Positions 35,526 through 44,799 of a stretch of 64,000 nt of DNA are shown here, piece by piece. The notes beneath the pieces were generated by a model. That model was given only the letters and a program-made list of their open reading frames with translations. It did no database searches and had not been told where the DNA came from. Source of the DNA: an uncultured Helicobacter sp. (GTDB lineage Bacteria; Campylobacterota; Campylobacteria; Campylobacterales; Helicobacteraceae); NCBI RefSeq assembly GCF_937906905.1, contig NZ_CALERY010000011.1, positions 75,524 through 139,523 on the forward strand. Direction: 5' to 3'. The stretch's first letter is position 1, and each line of letters opens with the position of its first letter. Both the position numbers and the translations under genes were made by a program.

Positions 35526-36623
35526 ATGGATTCTTATGAATATGGCGAGTTGTTAAAAACTTTGCAAAATAAAGCACAAAATATCGCAAAGATTCTAAAC
35601 CCAGATTCTCTGCAAAAGCGACTAGATGAGATTAACGAGCTAGAATCGCACCAAGAGTTTTGGAATGACGCAAAAAAGGCGGGGGAAATCACAAAGGAAA
35701 AGCGAAAATGCGAGCGGATTTTACACACTTATACGGAGATGAAAGCCGAGCTAGATGACGCAAAAGAGCTATTTGAGATAGCGCAGAGTCAAGGGGATTC
35801 TAGCACTTTGGAGCTGTTGTTTGAAAATGTAGAATCCTTGCAGAGCCACATACAAAAGGTAGAAATTGAGGTTATGCTAAGTGGGGAGTTTGACTCATCA
35901 AATGCCATTATTACCATTCAGCCCGGAGCTGGTGGGACAGAATCACAAGACTGGGCAAGTATGCTCTATCGTATGTATTTGCGTTGGAGTGAGCGGCGGG
36001 GCTTTAAGGTGGAGCTGCTAGACTATCAAGATGGCGAAGAAGCGGGTATTAAAGGAGCTGCGTTTATCATCAAGGGCGAGAATGCCTATGGGTATGCCAA
36101 AAGCGAAAATGGCGTGCATAGGCTGGTTAGAATCTCGCCCTTTGATGCTAATGCCAAGCGGCATACAAGCTTTGCTAGCGTGCAGGTAAGCCCGGAATTG
36201 AGCGAAGACATAGATATAGAGATTTTAGATAAAGACATTCGCATTGATACCTATCGTGCCAGTGGTGCGGGCGGACAGCACGTGAATAAGACAGAATCTG
36301 CTATCCGCATAACGCACTTTCCAACGGGGCTTGTCGTGCAATGTCAAAATGATCGCAGTCAGCATAAAAATAAGGCAACAGCTATGAAAATGCTGCAAAG
36401 CAAACTCTATGAGCTAGAGCGACTAAAACAAAGTGAGGGCGTGGCAAATGCCGAAAAAAGCGAGATAGGCTGGGGACATCAAATAAGAAGCTATGTCCTA
36501 GCCCCATATCAGCAGGTAAAGGACTTGCGGAGCAATTACGCTACAAGTGATACCGATGGCGTTTTAGATGGGGATATTGATGATTTAATAGAATCCGTGT
36601 TGGTGCTAGGCGGCAATCCTTAA
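35526..36623 (+). CDS. prfB: Peptide chain release factor 2
   Basis: This 365-residue class I release factor, which reads UAA and UGA, has the GGQ peptidyl hydrolysis motif in RASGAGGQHVNKTESAIRITH and the domain 2 landmarks QPGAGGTESQDWASMLYRMY and ENGVHRLVRISPFD. It is encoded in one frame: the programmed +1 frameshift found in E. coli prfB (UGA near codon 26) is absent, so there is no autoregulation of that kind. AAAGG sits 10 bases ahead of the ATG. Confidence 0.95.
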   Translation: MDSYEYGELLKTLQNKAQNIAKILNPDSLQKRLDEINELESHQEFWNDAKKAGEITKEKRKCERILHTYTEMKAELDDAKELFEIAQSQGDSSTLELLFENVESLQSHIQKVEIEVMLSGEFDSSNAIITIQPGAGGTESQDWASMLYRMYLRWSERRGFKVELLDYQDGEEAGIKGAAFIIKGENAYGYAKSENGVHRLVRISPFDANAKRHTSFASVQVSPELSEDIDIEILDKDIRIDTYRASGAGGQHVNKTESAIRITHFPTGLVVQCQNDRSQHKNKATAMKMLQSKLYELERLKQSEGVANAEKSEIGWGHQIRSYVLAPYQQVKDLRSNYATSDTDGVLDGDIDDLIESVLVLGGNP

Positions 36624-36634
36624 AACCAATCCCA

Positions 36635-36685
36635 CACTTGCAATTTTATTATGAGATTTTATTTTATGTGGCATTATTGCAAGTG
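36635..36685. repeat. Inverted repeat after prfB, possible weak terminator
   Basis: Perfect 10-base arms CACTTGCAAT (36635-36644) and ATTGCAAGTG (36676-36685) flank a 31-base AT-rich loop, 12 bases after the prfB stop. There is no run of T after the right arm, so it could be a Rho-type or processing hairpin, or chance. Confidence 0.35.
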
Positions 36686-36796
36686 CGGTTTGCCTGCGCG
36701 TATTTCACATGGCACAGATAGATCGAGCGTAAGTAGTAAATCTACTAGCACAATCGCGTATCATTAAATATTATCCAACTCACACAAGGATACCCA

Positions 36797-37540
36797 ATGA
36801 AATTACTTCACCTATGCGGATTGCTAGCAAGCCTAGCGACATTTGCACTCGCAGATGCAGGAGATGTAGCCAAAGGCGCCAAAGCCCTCCTAGAATCCAC
36901 CACCAAACGCACCCTAGAAGTCATAAGCTACGAGAAGCTAGAGGGCACAGGGCTCTACATGCTTATCGTGCGCGATAAAGTCAATGGCTACAAAACGCTT
37001 CTCCTAAGCGATGAAAAGCAAAAAAACCTAAGCGTGGTAAGCGGGTTTTTCAGCGAAGACAAATCTCTTGGTAAGCGCGTAGAATCCCAGCTCCAAACTA
37101 TCCGTCAAGACAATCTCAAAGTCCAAAACTCCGCCAAGCTCAACGCACTTTTTTCTTCAATCCCAAAAGACTATGCGATCACAATCACAGGCGCGACCCC
37201 TAAGCGTCTCTACATCGTCTCTGACCCCATGTGCTCGCACTGCCAAGAGGAGCTAGCCCATATAGAATCCAAGCTCAAAACCCATACAATCATAATGATC
37301 CCTGTGGGGTTGCTTGGGACAGAGTCGCTGGAAAAATCCGCTGAAATCTATGACAAAATCCGCACTGCCACCACACCAAAGGCACAAATCGATATTCTGC
37401 GCTCAATCTACTCCCAAGCCCACAAAGCGGGCAAAACAAGCAATGAAGCCCAAAGCCTTGCCGCACGCGTAACAAACATGATTAAAATGTCTGGGCTTAT
37501 CGAGGGTGTGCCATTTATTTATGAGCCTTTAGGGCTTTGA
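36797..37540 (+). CDS. dsbK: Periplasmic thiol:disulfide oxidoreductase, DsbK/DsbG-like
   Basis: This 247-residue protein has a signal peptide (LLHLCGLLASLATFALADA), an N-terminal dimerisation-like domain and a thioredoxin-fold domain with active site DPMCSHCQEELAH (CSHC). H. pylori DsbK (HP0231) has CPHC. The cis-Pro loop is near GVPFIYEP. The neighbour is a UPF0323 lipoprotein, exactly as HP0231-HP0232 in H. pylori, which supports orthology. It oxidises or isomerises disulfides of exported proteins. The start has AAGGA upstream. The central residue of the CxxC differs, which may shift redox potential. Confidence 0.8.
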   Translation: MKLLHLCGLLASLATFALADAGDVAKGAKALLESTTKRTLEVISYEKLEGTGLYMLIVRDKVNGYKTLLLSDEKQKNLSVVSGFFSEDKSLGKRVESQLQTIRQDNLKVQNSAKLNALFSSIPKDYAITITGATPKRLYIVSDPMCSHCQEELAHIESKLKTHTIIMIPVGLLGTESLEKSAEIYDKIRTATTPKAQIDILRSIYSQAHKAGKTSNEAQSLAARVTNMIKMSGLIEGVPFIYEPLGL

Positions 37541-37640
37541 TAGCCTATCAATAGCGCTAAAGGCGTTTCGACAAATACCAAGACAGCGCACTAGATTCTA
37601 GCACTCAAACTCAAGCAATCTTAAACCAAAGGAGACACCC

Positions 37641-38342
37641 ATGAAATCCCACAAGCCAGCCAGATTCTCCGGCGCCTTGCGCCAATCCCCAGAATCCAAA
37701 TCCCCGTATAGAAAAATCGCGGATTTTGCGATGATAGGCGGACTAAGCGCGCTAGTGGTGGCGAGCCTCGCAGGCTGCGACACAGATTCTCCCTCTAGCC
37801 AAAATCCCCAAGCCCCACAAAACACCCAAGCCATCAAGCAAGGCGCGTTTGTAATCCTTGAAGAACAGCCAAATGGCAAATACAAAGTGCTTGAAGAATA
37901 CCCAAGCAGCACCACGCGTGTGGTAGTGCGAGATCTACAAGGACAAGAGCGCATACTAAGTGATGAGGAAATAGAGAATCTCCTCAAACAAGAAGAAATG
38001 CGAATCGATAATGGCACAAGCGAGCTCACAGCCCAAGGAAATAGTGCTAGCAGTGGGGAGAGTGGCGGACTTGGACTAGGCGGAGCGATCCTAGCAAGCG
38101 CAGCGGGCGCACTACTAGGAAGCTACATCGGCAACAAACTTTTCAACAACCCAAACTACCAGCAAAACAAGCAACGCACCTACAAATCCCCTCAAGCTTA
38201 TGAGCGGAGTGCAAATAGCTTCAAGCAAGGCGCACAAAGCCCTAGAGCAGGCACTAGCGCCACACCAAGCAATGCCAAGGGCGGATTCTATGGCAACAGC
38301 GCGGCGAAATCCCCACAAAGCAGCGGAGGCTATGGTAGCTAG
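37641..38342 (+). CDS. UPF0323-family lipoprotein (HP0232 homologue)
   Basis: This 233-residue lipoprotein has the lipobox-like stretch LVVASLAGCDTDS, with Cys as the predicted lipidation site after a signal segment that is unusually long (over 45 residues). The body matches UPF0323: GAFVILEEQPNGKYKVLEEYPSS, VVVRDLQGQERILSDEEI, an Ala/Gly-rich segment (AAGALLGSYIGNKLFNNPNYQQN) and a low-complexity Ser/Gly tail. Function is unknown. Gene order with dsbK is conserved in Helicobacter. The N-terminus is extended by KPARFSGALRQSPESKS compared with H. pylori, and the LRQSPESKSPYRK part contains one octamer-like repeat. Confidence 0.88.
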   Translation: MKSHKPARFSGALRQSPESKSPYRKIADFAMIGGLSALVVASLAGCDTDSPSSQNPQAPQNTQAIKQGAFVILEEQPNGKYKVLEEYPSSTTRVVVRDLQGQERILSDEEIENLLKQEEMRIDNGTSELTAQGNSASSGESGGLGLGGAILASAAGALLGSYIGNKLFNNPNYQQNKQRTYKSPQAYERSANSFKQGAQSPRAGTSATPSNAKGGFYGNSAAKSPQSSGGYGS

Positions 38343-38521
38343 ATTCTAAGCATATAAGCGCGATTAGTAGCGGCATGGCTTTTGCGCAAGCCGTGAGCAT
38401 AGGGCAATACAAGTAGCAAATCAATGGGAATCTAAATAAAAATCCAGCAGATTTTATATAAGCCTACATCGCACTAAATCTTGCGCTAAATCCTTAATCA
38501 AACTTTTGCCAAAGGCTTTTT

Positions 38522-41323
38522 ATGCAGCAGCTTATCATTATCGATACTTTTGGGTTTTTTTTCCGTAGCTTTTACGCACTCCCACCATTGCAAAACTCCC
38601 AAGGCTTTCCCACTGGGCTTTTGACAGGCTTTGCCAATCTCATCATGCGGCTATACAAAAGCAATCCGCACGACTACATTATTTTCGCGCTTGAAGGTGG
38701 TGGAGAGAGTGTGCGCAAACAGCTCTACCCCGACTACAAAGCCAACCGCCAAGAAACCCCTAAAGACTTGCTACTCCAGCTGCCCATAGCCATAGAGTGG
38801 ATTGAGAAAATGGGCTTAGTGAAGCTTATGTATGAAGGCTATGAAGCCGATGATGCCATCGCCTCGCTGGCAAATTTTGCCAAAGCCAAGGGCTTAGAGA
38901 CTCAAATCATCAGCCACGATAAAGATCTCTATCAGCTTATCGATGATTCCACCTACTTGCTTGACCCTATCAAACAAACCCCAATCCACGAGCCAGAATG
39001 TATCGCGAAATTTGGCGTGCCGCCGCGGTTGTTTATCGACTATCAAAGTCTAGTAGGCGATAGTAGCGACAATGTGCCAGGAGTCAAAGGCATAGGCGCA
39101 AAAACCGCATGCAAGCTGCTGGAGCATTTTGGCAGTCTTGATGCGATGTATGCGCGCGAAAATGAGCTAGAATCCGTAGTCAGTAAGCGCCTAGCCCAAC
39201 TCGTGCGTGAGCAAAAGGACATGGCGCTTGTGAGCAGAAAGCTTGTTACCCTAGAGAAAAATCTCCCTATCAACATCGAGCTTAAAAATCTCCGCATGCC
39301 CGAGAAAAACCCTCTGCTTGGGATTATCGATGAGCTTATCAGCTATGAATTTACCAAAATCGTGCAGCGACTCTCTGGCGAGCCCATGAATGTCAAGCTC
39401 TCGCGCAAAATCTCCAGCCCAGCGCCAGATCACGCACTAGATTCTAGCCTAGAATCCACTCCCCCAGAATCTAGCAATACAAGCTTTAGATTCTGCGCAC
39501 ATACACTCTGGGATCTACCCTCTATCCAAGCTCTCCTAGCCCCCCTACCAAAAGACACTAAAATCGCCTATGACTGCGAGACAACAGGGCTTGATACTAG
39601 CAAAGCCGAGCTTGTGGGCTTTAGCTTCTGCTTTGATGGGTGCAACGCCTACTATGTCCCAGTCGCGCACTCCTATCTAGGCGCACCACAGCAGCTAGGG
39701 CTAGAGCAGGCTAAGCTCGCCCTGGAATTGCTATTTAGCTTCCCACTTATTGGGCATAATCTCAAATACGATCTCAAAATCGCTAAAAAGCTTGGCATAA
39801 CGCCTAAACGCGAGATTTACGACTCCATGCTGCTAGCATGGCTACAAGATAGCATGAGCAAAGTGGGCTTAGATGAGCAGATGAAGCGGTGGTTTGGTCA
39901 TGAGATGATTCCTTTTAGTAAAGCGCTTGGCGATGGAGAAGATTTCTCCCAAGTAGCTTGCGACATCGCTACCACCTATGCCGCAGAAGACGCGGCTGCG
40001 AGCTTCGCGCTCTATCATAAACTCTGCAAACAACTAGAATCTAGTGGTCTATCGCATTTGCTTCATCTCGCAAACACGCTAGAGTTTCCATTTATCCATG
40101 TGCTACTTGCTATGGAGGAGTGTGGGATACGCATTGATAGAGCGTATTTCGAGCAGCTCTCCAAGCGATTTAGCACCGAGCTCACACATATCGAGCAAGA
40201 GATTTTCACCCTCTGCGATGAAGTTTTCAACCTAAACTCCCCCAAACAGCTTGGCGCTATGCTCTTTGAAAAGCTTGGTCTAAAAGCCCAGCGACAAATT
40301 AAAGGCGGCTATAGCACAGATGAAAAAACTCTGCGCACACTCTATGACGCCCACCCTGTTATCCCAAAGATTTTAGAGTATCGTGAGATCTCAAAGCTTG
40401 AAAATACTTATGTAGAACCCATGCTAAAGCACAGCAACCAAGGCAGAATCCACACTTCATTTCTCCAAACCGGCACCGCCACAGGTCGCCTAAGCTCCAA
40501 AAATCCAAATCTCCAAAATATTCCCGTGCGAAGCGAGCAGGGCAAGCTTATCCGTGCTGGATTTCGCGCGCGCGAAGGCTATAGACTTCTCTCAATCGAC
40601 TATTCGCAAATCGAGCTGCGATTGCTCGCGCATTTTTCTAAAGATTCTGCGCTGGTGGAAGCATTTTGTAAGGGGTTAGATATTCATCTACAAACTGCCA
40701 GAATCCTCTTTGGCGAGCAGCTCGCCAAAGAAAAGCGCCACATCGCCAAAAGCATTAACTTCGGTCTCATCTATGGCATGGGCGCACGCAAGCTCTCCCA
40801 GACACTTGGGATTCCATTCAACGAGGCAAAGGCATATATCCAGAGCTATTTCGCCGCATTTCCATCAGTGAAAGATTTTCTAAAGTCCAAAGAAGAAGAG
40901 ATTGCAAAGCAGGGCTACGCCCAGACACTGCTAGGACATCGGCGGTATTTTGACTTTAGCAATGCAAGCGAGTTTATGCGCGCAAACTACCTGCGCGAGG
41001 GGGTAAATACGATATTTCAAGGCAGTGCGGCAGATCTTATCAAAATGGCTATGCTAAAAATCCATGCCCACATCGCCAATTCCCATGTCTCCATGCTGCT
41101 ACAAGTGCATGATGAGCTAATTTTTGAGCTACCATGCGATGAGAGAGCAAATGCGCGAGAAAACACCCTTAGTGGTGTAGGTGAATCTGGACAGAGAAGC
41201 AGCAATAAAAGTGCGCAAGAGTGGGCGCAAGAAATCGCGCATATCATGGACACAATCTACACACTCGAAGTTCCGCTAGAGTCAAGCATCGCCCTAGGCG
41301 ATACCTGGGCAGAGCTGAAGTAG
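38522..41323 (+). CDS. polA: DNA polymerase I
   Basis: This 933-residue enzyme has three domains. The 5'-3' exonuclease spans residues ~1-300 (YEGYEADDAIASLA, GDSSDNVPGVKGIGAKTA). The 3'-5' exonuclease spans ~330-500 (AYDCETTGLDTSKAELVGF with the DxE pair, and IGHNLKYDLKI). The polymerase spans ~530-933 with motif A LSIDYSQIELRLLAHF, motif B RHIAKSINFGLIYGMG and motif C LLQVHDELIFEL. It does repair and Okazaki-fragment processing. Between the exonuclease domains (residues ~300-320) is a Ser/Glu-rich linker encoded by three CTAGAATC-type octamers (39439-39480). Near the end lies another odd insert (NTLSGVGESGQRSSNKSAQ). Confidence 0.96.
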   Translation: MQQLIIIDTFGFFFRSFYALPPLQNSQGFPTGLLTGFANLIMRLYKSNPHDYIIFALEGGGESVRKQLYPDYKANRQETPKDLLLQLPIAIEWIEKMGLVKLMYEGYEADDAIASLANFAKAKGLETQIISHDKDLYQLIDDSTYLLDPIKQTPIHEPECIAKFGVPPRLFIDYQSLVGDSSDNVPGVKGIGAKTACKLLEHFGSLDAMYARENELESVVSKRLAQLVREQKDMALVSRKLVTLEKNLPINIELKNLRMPEKNPLLGIIDELISYEFTKIVQRLSGEPMNVKLSRKISSPAPDHALDSSLESTPPESSNTSFRFCAHTLWDLPSIQALLAPLPKDTKIAYDCETTGLDTSKAELVGFSFCFDGCNAYYVPVAHSYLGAPQQLGLEQAKLALELLFSFPLIGHNLKYDLKIAKKLGITPKREIYDSMLLAWLQDSMSKVGLDEQMKRWFGHEMIPFSKALGDGEDFSQVACDIATTYAAEDAAASFALYHKLCKQLESSGLSHLLHLANTLEFPFIHVLLAMEECGIRIDRAYFEQLSKRFSTELTHIEQEIFTLCDEVFNLNSPKQLGAMLFEKLGLKAQRQIKGGYSTDEKTLRTLYDAHPVIPKILEYREISKLENTYVEPMLKHSNQGRIHTSFLQTGTATGRLSSKNPNLQNIPVRSEQGKLIRAGFRAREGYRLLSIDYSQIELRLLAHFSKDSALVEAFCKGLDIHLQTARILFGEQLAKEKRHIAKSINFGLIYGMGARKLSQTLGIPFNEAKAYIQSYFAAFPSVKDFLKSKEEEIAKQGYAQTLLGHRRYFDFSNASEFMRANYLREGVNTIFQGSAADLIKMAMLKIHAHIANSHVSMLLQVHDELIFELPCDERANARENTLSGVGESGQRSSNKSAQEWAQEIAHIMDTIYTLEVPLESSIALGDTWAELK

Positions 41324-41485
41324 ATTCTCATATATCTCACGCCATAATCGTATCGGGTATTCCATGTGCCATTTGACTAACATTTAGTGTTGGAATTGCC
41401 CATATCGCGTGTTTATAGCAAAATCTAATAGCTTATGGTAAAATCCGCCCGTGCCATGCCACAAATCTACTTCTAAAGGAACACA

Positions 41486-42494
41486 ATGAGTTTTTTGTCT
41501 AAACCACTGGCGCAAGCCGTGTATCAAGCCCTGCTCAATACACAGAGCAAAAATATCCGCAGAATTCTCTTGCACGCACGCAATTTTTTGCTCCGCTTTT
41601 GCAATCCAATCATCACTGCAAAATTCAATGGATTTACGCTAACTATGCCTTTCGCTCATGCAATCTTTGTCATACAAAAACTCTATCCTCGCTATGACAT
41701 GCGCTTGCATGGTATCGCAGAGTGTGTGCGCAATAAACATGGAAAGCTTGCGATGATCGATGTAGGTGCAAATATCGGTGATACCGCTGTTTTCACAAAT
41801 ATAGCTAATGCAGAGTATTTGCTCATTGAGGGTGAGAAAAGCTATGCCGATCTCATTCATACAAATCTTGCGCAAAATTTTACTGCGCCTGTGCATTTTA
41901 CCACCAGTGATGAGCTTGCTATGCCTAGCGAGCCAGCCAAAACGGGGGGGGGGGGGGACACATTTTCTCCTCTATAATACTTTCATAGGCGAGAGTAGCA
42001 ATAGCAACTATAGAGTAGATTTGCAAGATGGCAGCGGCAAGCTTACGCCACATGAGGAAGATAAGAGTGTGCAAAGTATTCAAATCCGCACACTCGATAG
42101 CATCATTACAGAATCCAATTTCTCGCCAAATTTCATAAAAATCGATACAGATGGATTTGACTTCAAGGTCTTGCGCTCTGGGGCACAGAGCATTGCTAAA
42201 TTTAAACCAACGCTGTATTTTGAGTGGAGCTATCAGCATTTGCATGACATTGGCGAATCAGCAACTTCGATATTTCCGCTTCTCGCGCAGTGGGGATATG
42301 AACAGCTACTGATATTTGATAATTTTGGCTCTCCGCTTTGTGTGCTTTCAAGCTTAGATTCTAAAAATCTTTCACTACTTATGGACTACACGAGAGACTC
42401 CAAACAGATACATTACTTCGATGTGCTGGCATTTCATAGAGATAATGATGATTGCTTGCAAGCCTATCTAGCACAATATAAGCCCGCTTCCTAG
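41486..42494 (+). CDS. FkbM-family methyltransferase, phase OFF (split at G14)
   Basis: The first frame starts at ATG 41486 (AAGGAA upstream). It carries KLAMIDVGANIGDTAVFTNI (SAM motif) and EYLLIEGEKSYADLIHTN, then reaches a G14 tract (41944-41957) and stops at 41977. The adjacent frame continues to 42494 with SIQIRTLDSIITESNFSPNFIKIDTDGFDFKVLRSG (shown in part), the FkbM hallmark, and PTLYFEWSY. G13 or G16 gives one 335-residue protein. It is therefore OFF. FkbM proteins O-methylate sugars or other small molecules. It sits alone between polA and the convergent pdxJ, away from the glycan clusters. Confidence 0.85.
41944..41957 (+). repeat. G14 phase-variation tract (OFF)
   Basis: Fourteen G in the middle of the FkbM-type methyltransferase gene. 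ON registers are G13 and G16. The tract lies between the SAM-binding and the FkbM catalytic halves. Confidence 0.9.
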
Positions 42495-42504
42495 GACAGA
42501 GCCA

Positions 42505-42540
42505 CAAAAGCCTAGAATCTACTTAGATTTTGGGCTTTTG
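42505..42540. terminator. Candidate bidirectional terminator hairpin containing CTAGAATC
   Basis: Arms CAAAAGCCTAGAATCT and AGATTTTGGGCTTTTG (14 of 16 paired) close on a four-base loop in the 77-base gap between the convergent FkbM and pdxJ genes. T-rich bases lie on the 3' side for the plus strand and A-rich ones on the other. The left arm includes the octamer CTAGAATC. Confidence 0.5.
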
Positions 42541-42571
42541 GCGGCAACTACAAACCCTACAAGCAAGCCGC

Positions 42572-43402
42572 TTATAGTGCGCTTGCAATCGCTTCTTGCA
42601 TGTCTTTTATCGCTTGATAGAGTCCTACCATAAGCGCGCGCGCGATGATACTATGCCCGATATTCAGCTCTTGTAGGTGTGGGAGCTTGACGATTGGCGC
42701 GATGTTTTCGTAGTTTAGCCCATGCCCAGCAAACACCAAAAGCCCTAGCGTATGAGCATAGCTTGCTGCGCACTCTAGCGCGTTTATCTCGCGCGCGAGC
42801 CGCTCTTTTAGCTCTCTTGCTAGATCTGCCCTAGCCTGCGCGGATTTGGGCGCGAAATCTCGCATACTCTCCCTAGCATTATGACTATGTGGCAAGCAGG
42901 AGTGCAGCATATCGTAGCAGTGTGCGAACGCGCCGGTATGCAGCTCCACGCCAGATACTCCAAGCTCCTGCGCACGCACGATAGACTCCCGATCTGGCTC
43001 GATAAACACCGCCACAGGGATACCCGCCTCCCTAAATCGCGCAATCGCAGAATCCACCTGCGGAGCGTGCATGTTTAGCCCACCCTCTGTGGTGATCTCC
43101 TCGCGCTTCTCCGGCACAAGCGTAACTTTATGCACTCCCAAATCGCATAAAATCTCCACCACGCCTCCAGCACTCAAATCGCACGCGCACTCGACATTCA
43201 CAGGTAGTGGCGAGTGTGTAAGAATCCTCCGCACATCATCATCATGGATATGGCGGCGATCCTCGCGTAGGTGGATAGTGATCTGCTGGACCTGGGCATT
43301 TTTGGCGATAAACACTGCTTCAAGCGGATCTGGCTGGTGTATCCTGCGAGCTTGACGGAGTGTGGCGATATGATCGATATTTAGTCCAAGTGCGATTTTC
43401 AT
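42572..43402 (-). CDS. pdxJ: Pyridoxine 5'-phosphate synthase
   Basis: This protein of about 276 residues has a TIM-barrel fold and condenses 1-deoxyxylulose 5-phosphate with 3-amino-2-oxopropyl phosphate. It begins MKIALGLNIDHIATLRQARR with the phosphate-binding N-terminus. It also carries ITIHLREDRRHIHDDDV, TLVPEKREEITTEGGLN and VFAGHGLNYEN. ATG 43402 is the conserved start; a longer reading from 43480 would lie inside the previous gene. Its ATGA start overlaps the stop of the thioredoxin-like gene by 4 bases, so it is translated with the copper-delivery operon. Usually pdxJ pairs with pdxA; here it does not. Confidence 0.95.
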   Translation of the reverse strand: MKIALGLNIDHIATLRQARRIHQPDPLEAVFIAKNAQVQQITIHLREDRRHIHDDDVRRILTHSPLPVNVECACDLSAGGVVEILCDLGVHKVTLVPEKREEITTEGGLNMHAPQVDSAIARFREAGIPVAVFIEPDRESIVRAQELGVSGVELHTGAFAHCYDMLHSCLPHSHNARESMRDFAPKSAQARADLARELKERLAREINALECAASYAHTLGLLVFAGHGLNYENIAPIVKLPHLQELNIGHSIIARALMVGLYQAIKDMQEAIASAL

Positions 43403-44118
43403 GGCTGTCCTTGTGTAGAGATAGACGAAGTAGGCGCATACATAGCGCGGGAGAAAGCAAGTAGGCGGGATTTTATCCACTGGGATTTAGCTTCTTTGGT
43501 AGGGAGATCTAGTGGGAGAGCCTGCAAAAGCTCCAGTAGATACGCAAGCTCACGCGCGCTCAATACACCTTGATGAGTAAAAATAGGCGAGAGATCATCA
43601 TCAAACGCCACAAGCGTAGGCGTAGCGATGACCCCAAGCTCCTGACGCAATGCTTTGATAGAAACAGGCGCAGGAGAGAGCGGAAGCAAAATCGGGGATT
43701 TCTCATAGATATCAAGACTATGAAAGGAAAATCCAGATTCTAGTGCTGGGGCGACTTGGGCGAGATTGGATTCTAGTGTATGGCAGGGTTTGCAGGACTT
43801 GGAGCTAAAGAGTAAGAGAAGCTTTTTTGCTGATGTGTGAGCGGGCGCATTGGTAGATTCTAGCGCGCTGGAGTGTGAGACAGCTCGTATAGAATCCACA
43901 GAATCTGCAAAGCCCTTTGTGGAATCTAGCCTAGATTCTGGCTTGGCAGCTGGCGCAAAATCCCTGCTCACTTGCCTATACTTCCCCTCAAGTGTCTCTA
44001 CACGCTCCTGTGCATGCGCCACTCCCATAAGCAAGCCCCAGCTCCCCGCCAAAATCCACGCGCCTACCACAGCACACCTTTGCCACACCCTTTTGCTACG
44101 CCACAGCGATCTAGCCAT
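43399..44118 (-). CDS. Thioredoxin-fold exported protein
   Basis: The protein (about 239 residues) from ATG 44118 has a signal peptide (AVVGAWILAGSWGLLMGVAHA). After an Ala/Ser/Arg-rich stretch encoded by several octamers (KPESRLDSTKGFADSVDSI, ALESTN) there is a thioredoxin fold: LLLLFSSKSCKPCHTLESNL (CKPC) and GVIATPTLVAF with a cis-Pro. CKPC resembles reductant-type active sites used in cytochrome c maturation or copper-site assembly. The start at 44118 has AGGA upstream, immediately after the SCO stop codon. It is cotranscribed with sco and pdxJ. Its partner is not identified. Confidence 0.72.
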   Translation of the reverse strand: MARSLWRSKRVWQRCAVVGAWILAGSWGLLMGVAHAQERVETLEGKYRQVSRDFAPAAKPESRLDSTKGFADSVDSIRAVSHSSALESTNAPAHTSAKKLLLLFSSKSCKPCHTLESNLAQVAPALESGFSFHSLDIYEKSPILLPLSPAPVSIKALRQELGVIATPTLVAFDDDLSPIFTHQGVLSARELAYLLELLQALPLDLPTKEAKSQWIKSRLLAFSRAMYAPTSSISTQGQP

Positions 44119-44128
44119 TGGCACAATC

Positions 44129-44683
44129 CTAATGATTGGCGAAAAAGTCAGCAAGACTTTCTTTGATTGTCGCAAGATTGCTGATTTCATTGGTTAGGAA
44201 GCCTTGCTTGTCAAACAAATAGAGCGAAGAGCTATGCGAGATACTATAGCCTAGCTTGGAGTTTTGCAGTGGGACTATCTCTCGCTTCACACCATAGCGG
44301 TCAAGCACCGCTTGTAGCGTATGCTCACCAAGCCGCAGACCATAGGCGTTTGCATAAAAATGCTTCGCATAAGAATCCAGCGCCTTGATCTTATCGCGCT
44401 TGGGATCAAGCGTGATAAATAGCACCACCACATCGCTAAGATCGCTCCCCTGGGCTTTAAGCTCATCGAGAGCTTCTTGCAGCATGCCAAGCGTAGCAGG
44501 GCAAACATCGGGGCAAGACATGTAGCCAAAATATACGATTTTGTATTTGCCATCAAATGTATGTAGCGAAGCTTCGCCTTGTATCGTTTGTGCTTTAAAG
44601 TCGTAGGATTTGTATTTTTGCACACTCCATATACCAAGCCCCGCTAAAAATACCAAAACAACAAAACCAAAGAAAAATCGCAT
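44129..44683 (-). CDS. SCO1/SenC-family copper-binding protein
   Basis: This 184-residue protein has an N-terminal membrane anchor (FFFGFVVLVFLAGLGIWSV) and a thioredoxin-like SCO domain: YKIVYFGYMSCPDVCPATLGML (copper-binding CxxxC), FITLDPKRDKI, and a downstream His in YSISHSSSLYLFD. SCO proteins deliver copper or maintain thiols during assembly of cytochrome c oxidase (cbb3 type in Helicobacter). It belongs to a minus-strand operon with a PCu(A)C chaperone upstream and a thioredoxin-like gene downstream. Confidence 0.9.
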   Translation of the reverse strand: MRFFFGFVVLVFLAGLGIWSVQKYKSYDFKAQTIQGEASLHTFDGKYKIVYFGYMSCPDVCPATLGMLQEALDELKAQGSDLSDVVVLFITLDPKRDKIKALDSYAKHFYANAYGLRLGEHTLQAVLDRYGVKREIVPLQNSKLGYSISHSSSLYLFDKQGFLTNEISNLATIKESLADFFANH

Positions 44684-44799
44684 GTCCTTAACCCCCTAAT
44701 TTAGCATTTGCCTAAACCACCAACCCCGCGCTAGCAAGCACTCCTACACAAGCGCACAGCCCAGAATCCAAACACCACAAAGCTCCATTCCCTGCTACT

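Noticed and set aside
35526..35620. Programmed +1 frameshift in prfB
   Set aside because: The gene is open in a single frame from its ATG, with no in-frame UGA near codon 26.
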